Positions 6,466 through 13,480 are shown, counted from the stretch's first letter. The stretch is 19,023 nucleotides of DNA from Ktedonobacter sp. 13_1_20CM_4_53_11 (GCA_001919995.1 MNIY01000098.1:1-19023); one strand, 5' to 3'. Numbers and translations are program-made. Notes: generated by a model not told the origin, from the sequence alone.

Positions 6466-8085
6466 ATGCAAGTCAATGCACAGGTGGCCCGGCAGGGACT
6501 ATCGTACAAGTGGCTCGTTGCGATAGTCGTGATCCTGGGAGCGTTTATGAGCGTCCTGGATCAAACTGTCGTCAACATCGCCATTCCGCGCCTGCAAAAC
6601 GCCTTTGGTGCCGACATTCACAGTGTCCAGTGGGTTGTTACTGCCTACCTGCTGACACAGGGCGCGATGACGCCAACGGCATCCTACCTGGCGAATAACG
6701 TTGGGATCAAACGTTCCTTCATCCTTTCGCTCATCGCCTTTACGCTCGGCTCGCTGCTCTGTGGTCTTTCATGGAGTTTGCCCATGCTGATCTTGTTCCG
6801 CGTGGTGCAAGGTCTAGGTGGGGCCGTCTTGCTCCCACTCTCTTTCACCATGCTCTTCCGGGAATTCGCGCCAGGGGAGCGTGGTCTGGCCCTGGGGACC
6901 CTGGGCATCCCGACGCTGCTGGCTCCCGCGCTGGGTCCCATTCTCGGCGGCTACATTGTCACCTTTGCCAGCTGGCAGTTGATCTTTTTCATCAACATTC
7001 CCATTGGTATTGTCGCCGTGATCCTTGCCACCCTGTTCTTACGCGAGGCTCGCGCACCGGAACGCAGTCGTTTCGACCTGCCGGGCTTCATCACTGCAGC
7101 CTACGGTCTGGCTGCGCTGCTCTACGCGTTCTCGGAAACGACGACTGCTGGCTGGGGATCGGTGAAGGTGCTCGGCTTCCTGTTCAGCGGGGCGCTCTCG
7201 TTGATCGCCTTTATAGCCATCGAGATCACCACGGTCAATCGAGGTGGGAAGCCGCTGCTTGACCTGCGTCTCTTCACCAACCGCTCCTTCGCCGCCGGCA
7301 ATATTGCCCTGGTCTTCGTGATCTTCGGCCTTTTCGGCTCGTTCTTTCTGATCCCCATCTACCTCCAGGTCCTGCGAGGTCAGAGCGCTTTCCAGGCCGG
7401 CCTGATCCTGCTGCCACAGGCGCTGGCCGCCATGGTGAGCGTGGTCGTCGGTGGGCGCCTGGTGGACCGCATCGGCGTAAAGGCGGTGGTGATTCCCGGC
7501 CTGCTGCTGCTGGGGTTTGCCACCTGGCAGCTGACATTCATCACCTTGAACTCGCCATTCTGGTGGCTGCAACTGCTCCTTGTGCTGCTCGGCCTCTCCC
7601 TTGGCCTGACGGGACAGCCGCTGGTTGTTGCGGCGCTGGCCGACGTTAGTGAGGCACAACAGGTCGCCGATGCCTCGACGATCACGACAGTGACCCGCTC
7701 GGTCGCCGCATCGATGGGCGTGGCTCTGCTGGCAACCTACGTGCAGACGCAGACCAAAGTGCACTTTACCCACCTGGACGAACAGGTGACGGCCAGTTCG
7801 CCGCTTGGGCAGCTGCTCCCGCGCCTGCAAGGATTGTTCCTGCTGCATGGCGCGGATGCCCAGTCGGCCAGATCAGCCGCCTTGCAATTGATCGCGCGCT
7901 TCCTCCAACGGCAAGGCTACCTGCTGGCCCTACAAGACGCCTTTTTCGTGGTGATCGCATTGATCGCCCTGGCGGTTGTCGCCACCCTCTTTGTCAAAGA
8001 GAAACGCCGTTCTGTGCCTTCCCAGGAGTCACCGGAGAGTGACGCTGGGGAGAGCGCGCCAAAGGAACCCGCGCTTGTTGGATAA
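6466..8085 (+). CDS. DHA2-family (EmrB/QacA-type) 14-TM MFS drug exporter
   Basis: A 539-residue major facilitator with about 14 membrane segments, the DHA2 drug:H+ antiporter size. Motifs: LDQTVVNIAIP (motif D1, 31-41), LILFRVVQGLGGAVLLP (motif B with R112, 108-124), and the antiporter motif C GIPTLLAPALGPILGGYI (147-164), followed by the W-QLIFFINIPIG signature (170-181). Motif A is altered: YLANNVGIKRSF lacks the usual aspartate of GxLaDrxGrk, as in several EmrB-type proteins. AAAGGAGG lies just after the TetR stop and 7 bases before ATG 6466. With the adaptor gene that follows it forms an EmrAB-like pair that should expel lipophilic drugs using the proton gradient. The substrate cannot be read from the sequence. 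Confidence 0.95.
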   Translation: MQVNAQVARQGLSYKWLVAIVVILGAFMSVLDQTVVNIAIPRLQNAFGADIHSVQWVVTAYLLTQGAMTPTASYLANNVGIKRSFILSLIAFTLGSLLCGLSWSLPMLILFRVVQGLGGAVLLPLSFTMLFREFAPGERGLALGTLGIPTLLAPALGPILGGYIVTFASWQLIFFINIPIGIVAVILATLFLREARAPERSRFDLPGFITAAYGLAALLYAFSETTTAGWGSVKVLGFLFSGALSLIAFIAIEITTVNRGGKPLLDLRLFTNRSFAAGNIALVFVIFGLFGSFFLIPIYLQVLRGQSAFQAGLILLPQALAAMVSVVVGGRLVDRIGVKAVVIPGLLLLGFATWQLTFITLNSPFWWLQLLLVLLGLSLGLTGQPLVVAALADVSEAQQVADASTITTVTRSVAASMGVALLATYVQTQTKVHFTHLDEQVTASSPLGQLLPRLQGLFLLHGADAQSARSAALQLIARFLQRQGYLLALQDAFFVVIALIALAVVATLFVKEKRRSVPSQESPESDAGESAPKEPALVG

Positions 8086-8181
8086 GTGGCACATTCCGCT
8101 CAACAGCAGTCTTCCACAACCATAGAAAAATGATTGGATATTCCGTCTCACAACGAGTTATCAACAAAGGAGAAACATATC

Positions 8182-8838
8182 ATGCGCCGCTTGATTTTAG
8201 TTCCAGTCCTGATTTTTCTCGCCCTTGCCGCGATTGGAGCTGGCATTGGCTACTGGATTTACAACAACTACACCTACTATAGCACCGATGACGCGCAAGT
8301 CAGCGGGCAGATCGTCAGCGTGAGCGCGCCCGCCAGCGGTCAACTTACCAACCTGAGCGTGAAGCAGGGCGATACTGTGACCCAGGATCAGACCATCGGT
8401 ACGATCACCGCAACTGGCGCGAGCGCGAAAAGCCCCGCTACGGTGGACCTCACCAGCCCCATCAACGGGACCATCCTGCAGACAACAGCGGTACAAGGCC
8501 AGAACGTTGTCCCCGGCCTGACCGTCGTCCAGCTCACCGATCTGAAGTCAGTCAATGTGACCGCTTACGTGGACGAGGGCGCCATTGATAACGTGAAGGT
8601 CGGTCAGGATGTCGATGTCCACATCGATGCCTACAGCGGTACCAGTTTCACCGGAAAGGTACAGCGCATCGTCATGGCGACCGCCGGTCAGTTCTCGCTA
8701 CTCCCAACCCAGGACAACGCGAGCAGCAATTTCACCAAAGTGGGGCAGCGCATCCCTGTAGTGATCTCGCTCGACGCAACCAGTGGCAAGACCATTATGC
8801 CTGGTATGAGCGTGAGCGTAACGATCCATATCCACTAG
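8182..8838 (+). CDS. Short HlyD/EmrA-like membrane fusion protein
   Basis: A 218-residue adaptor starting at ATG 8182 (AAAGGAG 9 bases upstream); the frame is open back to a TTG at 8134 without a ribosome site. One N-terminal membrane anchor (about 4-27), then YYSTDDAQVSGQIVSVSAP, the hallmark of the EmrA/HlyD barrel-sandwich entry, a lipoyl-like half ending near residue 75, a second half directly after (DLTSPINGTILQT), and a beta-barrel to the end. The long alpha-helical hairpin that reaches TolC in Gram-negative EmrA (about 390 residues) is absent. This suits a monoderm cell, where the protein would act as an extracytoplasmic accessory of the MFS exporter. It lies 96 bases after the MFS gene. 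Confidence 0.9.
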   Translation: MRRLILVPVLIFLALAAIGAGIGYWIYNNYTYYSTDDAQVSGQIVSVSAPASGQLTNLSVKQGDTVTQDQTIGTITATGASAKSPATVDLTSPINGTILQTTAVQGQNVVPGLTVVQLTDLKSVNVTAYVDEGAIDNVKVGQDVDVHIDAYSGTSFTGKVQRIVMATAGQFSLLPTQDNASSNFTKVGQRIPVVISLDATSGKTIMPGMSVSVTIHIH

Positions 8839-8843
8839 CTCTC

Positions 8844-8878
8844 CAGGGGCATCGTGCAGCTCATGCATGATGCTCCTG
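8844..8878 (+). other. Intercistronic stem-loop between HlyD-like gene and small membrane protein gene
   Basis: Bases 8844-8857 pair with 8865-8878 to give a 14-bp stem (two G-T pairs, otherwise perfect) and a 7-base loop. It starts 5 bases after the HlyD stop and ends 5 bases before the AAAGGAG of the next gene. There is no T-run behind it, so an RNA processing, stability or attenuation element is more likely than a classical terminator. Confidence 0.6.
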
Positions 8879-8897
8879 CAGCGAAAGGAGTAATAAT

Positions 8898-9281
8898 ATG
8901 AACCTGTTGATAATCGGGGGTCTGCTGGCTCTCGGACTGCTGGCCATTGTAGGTGCTGTATTCCTGGCCATGGGCGAGAAGCGGGCTGCGGCCCCATCTC
9001 CATCAGCTACCGCTAAAACGACACAGCCGCTGAAACAGCCAACCGGCGCGGCCGCCGCGAAGATGCCGGCGACGAAGGAGACACTGCCCGCTGTGCGCGA
9101 GGAAACGCCGCTTGTGCTCAACGGCCAGTATCACGAGCTAGCGAACGAATTGCACGCTCTGCACGGGCGTGCCAGCGAGCTTGAGCAGCGCCTCAGCGCC
9201 CTCACCGAGATCGCTGATCACATCGAGCATACTCGGGCTGGGAGCGTCAGCATTGAAGAGGATCAAGAGTCCGCGAGCTGA
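8898..9281 (+). CDS. Small membrane-anchored coiled-coil protein of the efflux operon
   Basis: A 127-residue protein I do not recognise. It has a single hydrophobic helix at about 3-25, an Ala/Pro/Thr-rich linker (about 30-70, with PSPSATAKTTQ), and a charged helical C-terminus (about 75-115: ELANELHALHGRASELEQRL) with heptad-like leucines, predicting a short coiled coil. Without a cleavage site it would remain an anchored bitopic protein. AAAGGAG ends 7 bases before ATG 8898. Position as fourth gene after TetR, MFS and HlyD-like, only 59 bases behind the latter, suggests it belongs to the transporter. A helical partner replacing the missing hairpin of the short adaptor is a tempting but unproven idea. 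Confidence 0.75.
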   Translation: MNLLIIGGLLALGLLAIVGAVFLAMGEKRAAAPSPSATAKTTQPLKQPTGAAAAKMPATKETLPAVREETPLVLNGQYHELANELHALHGRASELEQRLSALTEIADHIEHTRAGSVSIEEDQESAS

Positions 9282-9285
9282 CTTC

Positions 9286-9584
9286 TCCCCCGCATAAATG
9301 CAGGGGGGTTCTGATCGGCTCCCTCGCAGTTGCTTTCGCCTTTGAGATCAACGCTTCACAGTTCGGGGGCTGAATCAGGCAGCCCATCCACGGGCCGAGC
9401 ACAAGGCTCCCGTGGCACCTGTCCTCTAACCAGACAGGCCAGCCCTGCGGCTGCAAGAGCACACGCCCCGCGTGTAGCTCCTGGGTGTTTGTGCGGAGAT
9501 CGAAATCTCCCACGAGTGGTACGTCTCGTGGCACCTGGCAATTGGTACGTGAGTGCTTTTACCCGCGAGAACGATTTATCGCGG
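9286..9584 (-). ncRNA. Structured non-coding segment, probable IS200/IS605-type end with omega-RNA-like fold
   Basis: About 300 bases without a convincing gene but with six consecutive hairpins: 9563-9568/9579-9584; 9510-9516/9525-9531; 9495-9500/9505-9510 around a CGAA loop; 9418-9423/9433-9438; 9388-9394/9409-9415; and a C5/G5 stem at 9287-9307 with one bulged base. Read on the minus strand the last hairpin is CCCCCTGCATTTATGCGGGGG followed by AGAAG. A terminal GC-rich hairpin then A-rich tail is how right ends of TnpB-encoding IS200/IS605 elements and their guide RNAs commonly finish. No TnpB or TnpA frame is present, so it would be a solo or non-autonomous copy. A 95-codon minus frame (9534-9247) covers it but looks like an overlap of the structure. 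Orientation and identity are inferred. Confidence 0.42.
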
Positions 9585-9910
9585 AACGCCCAAACACTCT
9601 TGAGTTGTCAAAGTACTGCTGAGAGTCTAGCGCTTTACAATGGGAATGTCAATATGCTCTGCTTCCGATTGGAGATATAGACCGGTAACATGAAAGAATT
9701 CTGTCATATATACTTTTCTCCTGAAATACCCTGGGAGCGACGTCGGCCATGACGTCGCTCCCAGTCGTTAGCGACAGGGCCTATCTTCAGGCAGGCACCA
9801 TGACTATTACCCGCTAAACAAAAGACCTTTTACCATTTGATAGCAAGAGCCGTTCTATTGATAGATAAGGAGAAACCATATTGGTAGATTGTTGCTGAAG
9901 GACAATACTC
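9585..9910. other. Gene-free stretch upstream of the carboxypeptidase
   Basis: No gene is seen. It contains the perfect hairpin at 9731-9764 and a direct repeat TTGATAG at 9837-9843 and 9858-9864 (21 bases apart) ahead of the carboxypeptidase start, which may be a regulator site. No clear consensus promoter was identified. Confidence 0.5.
9731..9764. terminator. Perfect 14-bp hairpin, possible terminator of the efflux operon
   Basis: CTGGGAGCGACGTC (9731-9744) and its exact complement (9751-9764) enclose the loop GGCCAT. Stability would be high, but no T-run follows on either strand. It lies 450 bases beyond the last efflux gene and 146 bases before the carboxypeptidase. It could be a terminator lacking the U-tract, a mobile-element hairpin or a protein-binding palindrome. 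Confidence 0.45.
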
Positions 9911-10864
9911 ATGAAACGCCGTATTCTTGCTTCCATCTTATTTTTCCTGGCAATCGAGCTTGCGCTGGCGGCTCCCGTGCTTGCTTTTACCCCCTTTGGA
10001 ACGCGACTGCTGCAAGAAATCGTACCGCCTCCTACCCCATCTCCCACCCCTATTCTCACGGTGAGAGGTACGCCACCGTCGACGAGTGCTCAGGCTGCTT
10101 ATTTACTTGACACCGACACCGGTCATGTTCTGGTCGATGTTCGGGGTGAGCAACGATTGCCTATGGCCAGTACCACCAAAATCATGACCGCTCTCATCGC
10201 CATTCAAACCGCTGATCTCAGTCAACTCGTGACGATCCGGCAAGATGCCATCAAGGAGGTCCAGGCACACAACGGCAGCACTGCAAACCTGGTTGTTGGT
10301 GACCAGATCAGCTTGAAGGACCTGCTCTATGGGCTCATGCTGCCTTCGGGTGACGATGCCGCTGTTGCCATTGCAGATGCCGTCGGGGGAACGACGAGCA
10401 AGTTTGTCCAGACGATGAACCTGTTTGCACGTCGACTCCATCTCACCCAAACCCACTACATCAATCCTGATGGCCTCACATACCTGACGCCTCAAGGTCG
10501 ACCTGACCCCAACCAGTACATGAGCGCCGCAGACTTAGTGCATCTTGCACGCTCTGCCATGGCCAATCCGTTCTTTGCGCAAATCGTTGAACTGCAACAC
10601 TTTGTCCTTCCCGCCAGTACAGTTCATCACGCTTATGCCTGGGATTCCATCAATACCTTGCTCAGTACCTATCCAGGAGCAACTGGCATCAAGACCGGGT
10701 ATACCGTGGAGGCAGGCTATTGCCTGGTGTTCGCAGCAACCAATGGGGGACATCACCTCCTTGGAGCGTTGTTGCATGAGCCGGATGCAAACCAGCGCTT
10801 TGTTGATGCACGCGCATTGCTTGATTGGGGGTTTGCTCTTCCACTCATACCGCCAGCCTCGTAG
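9911..10864 (+). CDS. D-alanyl-D-alanine carboxypeptidase (peptidase S11, DacA-like)
   Basis: A 317-residue penicillin-binding-protein-type enzyme that trims the terminal D-Ala of peptidoglycan stem peptides outside the membrane. The N-terminus is a signal peptide or anchor (KRRILASILFFLAIELALA). After a Pro/Thr linker (PPPTPSPTP) the catalytic domain shows S87-T-T-K90 in MASTTKIM, S146-G-D148 where the family normally has SGN, and K261-T-G263 in GIKTGYT. The accessory C-terminal PBP5 domain and amphipathic anchor are absent; the protein stops shortly after LLDWGF, so an uncleaved N-terminal helix may hold it at the membrane. GAAGGA lies 8-9 bases before ATG 9911. It appears to be a single-gene unit. 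Family firm; the SGD variant may alter activity. Confidence 0.93.
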   Translation: MKRRILASILFFLAIELALAAPVLAFTPFGTRLLQEIVPPPTPSPTPILTVRGTPPSTSAQAAYLLDTDTGHVLVDVRGEQRLPMASTTKIMTALIAIQTADLSQLVTIRQDAIKEVQAHNGSTANLVVGDQISLKDLLYGLMLPSGDDAAVAIADAVGGTTSKFVQTMNLFARRLHLTQTHYINPDGLTYLTPQGRPDPNQYMSAADLVHLARSAMANPFFAQIVELQHFVLPASTVHHAYAWDSINTLLSTYPGATGIKTGYTVEAGYCLVFAATNGGHHLLGALLHEPDANQRFVDARALLDWGFALPLIPPAS

Positions 10865-10903
10865 TCTGCGGCCTGATGATTGCCTCTCTATCTAGGAACC
10901 AGA

Positions 10904-10912
10904 TGCTAAAAT
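10904..10912 (+). promoter_or_regulatory. Possible extended -10 promoter of the propeller gene
   Basis: TGCTAAAAT at 10904-10912 matches an extended -10 element (TGnTATAAT type). No clear -35 lies 17 bases upstream; a TTGCCT at 10880 is 21 bases away. The transcript leader would be about 60 bases. Confidence 0.3.
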
Positions 10913-10981
10913 AGATAAGATGCCACTTGCGAATCGTAGAAAAAAACATTGGCAACAACGTCAAAACCGAAGGAGATCATG

Positions 10982-12970
10982 ATGACACAGAATACTCCTG
11001 CCAGTCAGGTAATATATCCAGCAAATGTACCCAGCTTGAAAAAGGCCTGGACCTATACGACCGGAGATGCCATAGAGTCCTCACCAGTGGTTGCTGGTGG
11101 GATTGTCTATATTGGCTCGAAGGACCATACCCTGTATGCTCTTGACGCCAGGACTGGCGCGGAGATCTGGAGCTACACGACGGGGGGCGCTATTTACTCG
11201 ACACCAACAGTCGTTGATGATGTCGTCTATATCGGCTCGCGGGATGCAAGCCTGTATGCTTTTGAAGCCAGGACTGGCGCTCTGTTGTGGAGTTACACCA
11301 CCGGCAATGGCATCGAGTCCTCCCCTGCTGTCGCGGATGGAGTGGTGTATGTCGGCTCGACTGACTACGCACTTTACGCCCTTGACGCCGACACTGGCGA
11401 TATACTCTGGAACTATTCGACGGCGGCAGGTATCCAATCCTCACCAACTGTTGCCGCTGGAATCGTCTACATCGGCTCATGGGACCACACGTTATACGCT
11501 CTCGATGCCACCACAGGCGCAAAGATCTGGAGCTACACCACCGGGGATCGTATCAGCTCCTCTCCTGCCGTTGCCAATGGAGTGGTCTACATTGGTTCGC
11601 AGGACCAGCTGCTCTATGCCCTCGATGCCGGCACGGGCGAAAAGCTGTGGAGCTACCAGACCGGGAAGATCATCCGGTCCTCGCCTGCAGTCGCCAATGA
11701 CATCGTCTATATTGGTTCGCATCGTGGCACTCTCTATGCCCTTGATGCCCGTACAGGGAGCGAACGATGGAGCTACAGGACCAGAGGCGCGATCGAATCC
11801 TCACCGGTTGTCGCTGATGAAGTCGTCTATATTGGTTCGCAGGATCACAACTTGTATGCCTTTGCAGCCATCACGGGTGAAAAGCTCTGGAACTATACTA
11901 CAGGGGGACCTGTTGATTCCTCGCCTGCCGTTGCCAACGAGGTCGTCTATGTCGGTTCGCAAGATGGCAATGTGTACGCATTTGCCAGTGACAGGCTGTG
12001 GAGTTATACCACAGGTGGAAGCATCCAATCCTCGCCAGCAGTGGCCGACGGAGTCGTCTATGTCGGCTCGCATGATCATCGCGTGTATGCCCTTGATGTT
12101 GCTACTGGTGAGGAAGTGTGGAACTACGTCACTGGGAACGCAGTCTACTCCTCGCCAACCGTCGTCGACGAGGTAGTCTACATCGGCTCAATGGACCACA
12201 TGCTCTACGCCCTCGCGGCCAGCACAGGAGCCAGGCTGTGGAGCTCTACTACTGGAGGAGGCATCCTGTCTTCACCAATGGTGGCCAACGGGACGGTCTT
12301 CATTGGCTCACAAGATCACATGCTTTATGCTTTTGACGTGAACACAGGAGAGCAGTTCTGGAACTATACTACAGGGGGACCCGTTGATTCCTCGCCGGCC
12401 GCGGCAGACGGAGTCGTCTACGTTGGCTCACAGGATCACACGCTCTATGCCCTGGATGTTTTTACCGGGGCTCTTCGGTGGAGCTACAAGACGGCAGGAG
12501 GCATCCAATCCTCACCGGCGGTGGTAGATGGATTGGTCTATGTCGGTTCGCGTGATCACACACTCTATGCCCTGGATGCTCGCACAGGTGAGGTGCGATG
12601 GAGCTCCAGGACTGGAGATAGCATTGACTCATCGCCAACCGTTGACAACGGCGTCGTCTATGTCGGCTCGCATGACCATCGGCTGTATGCCGTGGACGCG
12701 AGAACAGGTGACGAGTACTGGAACTACGCTACCCGTGGACGTGTTGATTCCTCGCCAGCCGTGGCTGATGGGGTCGTCTACGTCGGCTCGCATGATCACA
12801 CACTCTATGCCCTGAGCGCTCAAGCAGGCGAGAAACTCTGGAGCTATACTACTGGAGGCAGCATCATTTCCTCACCTACAGTGGCCGATGGGGCCGTCTT
12901 TGTTGGCTCCAATGATCATAATCTGTATGCCTTTAACCTGACATCTCTCACGCCAGAAGCAAAACGGTAG
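10982..12970 (+). CDS. PQQ-type beta-propeller repeat protein with 16 units
   Basis: A 662-residue protein made almost wholly of about 40-residue units of the form LWSYTTG-x2-IxSSPAVADG, VVYVGSxDHTLYALDAxTGE, the PQQ/BamB-like blade motif. I count 16 VY(I/V)GS cores, fitting two eight-bladed propellers. Fifteen units are 40 residues; the eighth is 37 (YAFASDRLWSY lacks the xTG turn), exactly at the midpoint. Start: AAGGAG at 10970-10975 suits ATG 10982 (6 bases) better than ATG 10979 (3 bases). No signal peptide or membrane segment is seen, so it would be cytoplasmic, unlike most quinoprotein dehydrogenases, and no dehydrogenase catalytic domain is present. Likely a scaffold or binding protein rather than an enzyme. 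Adjacent units are similar in DNA as well, implying recent internal duplication. Confidence 0.9.
   Translation: MTQNTPASQVIYPANVPSLKKAWTYTTGDAIESSPVVAGGIVYIGSKDHTLYALDARTGAEIWSYTTGGAIYSTPTVVDDVVYIGSRDASLYAFEARTGALLWSYTTGNGIESSPAVADGVVYVGSTDYALYALDADTGDILWNYSTAAGIQSSPTVAAGIVYIGSWDHTLYALDATTGAKIWSYTTGDRISSSPAVANGVVYIGSQDQLLYALDAGTGEKLWSYQTGKIIRSSPAVANDIVYIGSHRGTLYALDARTGSERWSYRTRGAIESSPVVADEVVYIGSQDHNLYAFAAITGEKLWNYTTGGPVDSSPAVANEVVYVGSQDGNVYAFASDRLWSYTTGGSIQSSPAVADGVVYVGSHDHRVYALDVATGEEVWNYVTGNAVYSSPTVVDEVVYIGSMDHMLYALAASTGARLWSSTTGGGILSSPMVANGTVFIGSQDHMLYAFDVNTGEQFWNYTTGGPVDSSPAAADGVVYVGSQDHTLYALDVFTGALRWSYKTAGGIQSSPAVVDGLVYVGSRDHTLYALDARTGEVRWSSRTGDSIDSSPTVDNGVVYVGSHDHRLYAVDARTGDEYWNYATRGRVDSSPAVADGVVYVGSHDHTLYALSAQAGEKLWSYTTGGSIISSPTVADGAVFVGSNDHNLYAFNLTSLTPEAKR
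10994..12955 (+). repeat. Sixteen in-frame 120-bp repeats encoding propeller blades
   Basis: The gene is built from tandem units of 120 bases (one of 111). Some non-adjacent units are nearly identical in DNA: the segment beginning AACTATACTACAGGGGGAC occurs at 11891 and 12362, 471 bases apart (three 40-residue units plus the 37-residue one), indicating block duplication or gene conversion. Boundaries are approximate. Confidence 0.85.
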
Positions 12971-12993
12971 GTGGATAGAACCAGGTTACACCT

Positions 12994-13155
12994 TTAGACG
13001 AGTTCAGGAGCATCGGTGAGCCTGGTCACATCAATGGACAGCCAGGAAGCGCCATGCTTGAGCTTCAGTTCGTGGATACGTGGACTCCCTCGTATCCAGG
13101 TAGACCTCGGGCCTGGCGTACCGGGCTGTCCACTCGTATCCAACAACCAGCTCAT
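12994..13155 (-). CDS. Possible 53-residue small ORF or gene remnant
   Basis: The minus-strand frame from ATG 13155 to TAA 12994 would follow the 68-residue coiled-coil gene in the same direction, with GAGG 6 bases before the ATG. The C-terminal part (GASWLSIDVTRLTDAPELV) looks like natural protein; the N-terminal part is Pro/Gly/Ser-rich and less convincing. It overlaps a predicted RNA fold, so the coding reading is uncertain. No family recognised. Confidence 0.22.
   Translation of the reverse strand: MSWLLDTSGQPGTPGPRSTWIRGSPRIHELKLKHGASWLSIDVTRLTDAPELV
13035..13132. other. Nested inverted repeats suggesting a multibranched RNA fold
   Basis: TGGACAGCC (13035-13043) pairs perfectly with GGCTGTCCA (13124-13132), enclosing 80 bases that hold three further hairpins: AAGC/GCTT (13047-13050/13056-13059), GGATACG/CGTATCC (13074-13080/13091-13097) and CCAGG/CCTGG (13096-13100/13112-13116). 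A closing helix around three stem-loops is the layout of a small structured RNA. The two last hairpins share bases at 13096-13097, so one end must be frayed. Strand not determined. Confidence 0.4.
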
Positions 13156-13184
13156 TCCTGGCCTCGCCTTTGCCGGCTAGCTCA

Positions 13185-13391
13185 CTAGTTTGAATCTAGA
13201 CACTTTTGCAGCTCAAGATCCACGTCACTAAGCGTCTTTTGGAGACTCTTGATAATGCTGGCCATCTCAAGAGGATTTGCTACGCCCTCGCGCTCCTCTT
13301 CTTGTTCGCTTTCTTTCAATACTCTCAGTTCGGCGGCAAGACGGTCGTATAGCTCGCGTAATTGTTTGCATTTATCGTTACTGTTGTTCAC
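13185..13391 (-). CDS. Small coiled-coil protein, function unknown
   Basis: A 68-residue, charged, wholly helical-looking protein. Heptad spacing is visible in CKQLRELYDRLAAELRVLKE (about 8-27) and in IIKSLQKTLSDVDLELQK (about 46-63), separated by an acidic stretch (EQEEEREG) and a Pro, suggesting a two-helix hairpin. The start is GTG 13391, supported by GAGGGGAG 9 bases upstream. It lies 111 bases downstream of the pentapeptide-repeat gene on the same strand and may be co-transcribed with it. I do not recognise a family. Confidence 0.65.
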   Translation of the reverse strand: MNNSNDKCKQLRELYDRLAAELRVLKESEQEEEREGVANPLEMASIIKSLQKTLSDVDLELQKCLDSN

Positions 13392-13446
13392 GATTTACAT
13401 CTCCCCTCTAAAGTTGTGAAAATAGCATTTTTACCACTAAGATCGC

Positions 13447-13480
13447 CTGAAGGCCCCTGGCTTCAGCCACGGGAATGAAA
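13447..13480 (+). repeat. Hairpin resembling an IS200/IS605-type right end
   Basis: The plus strand reads GGCCCCTGGCTTCAGCCACGGG then AATGAAAGG. CCC (13454-13456) pairs with GGG (13471-13473) and TGGC (13458-13461) with GCCA (13466-13469) around a TTCA loop; CTGAAG/CTTCAG (13447-13452/13461-13466) is a competing stem. This type of hairpin followed by an ATGAA-like tail is common at the 3' ends of TnpB-encoding elements. No transposase is adjacent, so it is at most a remnant. It may also act in 3' processing of the pentapeptide transcript on the other strand. Confidence 0.35.

Larger units (their letters stand above)
12971..13184. other. Intergenic stretch with structured or decayed sequence
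   Basis: A 214-base gap after the propeller gene. It contains the nested fold at 13035-13132. On the minus strand two overlapping frames look protein-like: ATG 13155 to TAA 12994 (53 residues, ends VTRLTDAPELV, GAGG 6 bases upstream) and an open frame without a start ending at TGA 13031. Either may be a small gene or a gene remnant; neither has a recognisable family. Confidence 0.4.

Noticed and set aside
7039..7848. 269-codon minus-strand frame inside the MFS gene
   Set aside because: Antisense to a clear transporter; Gln/Arg/Glu-rich low-complexity composition typical of a shadow of hydrophobic codons.
9247..9534. 95-codon minus-strand frame
   Set aside because: Overlaps several perfect hairpins and the end of the 127-residue gene, has no ribosome site at its GTG, and no recognisable family; treated as part of a structured non-coding segment.
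11091..12176. 361-codon plus-strand frame in the propeller gene
   Set aside because: Out-of-frame shadow, kept open by the repetitive sequence.
10994..12955. CRISPR-like regular repeats
   Set aside because: The 120-bp periodicity is in frame and encodes propeller blades; there are no short constant repeats separated by unique spacers.
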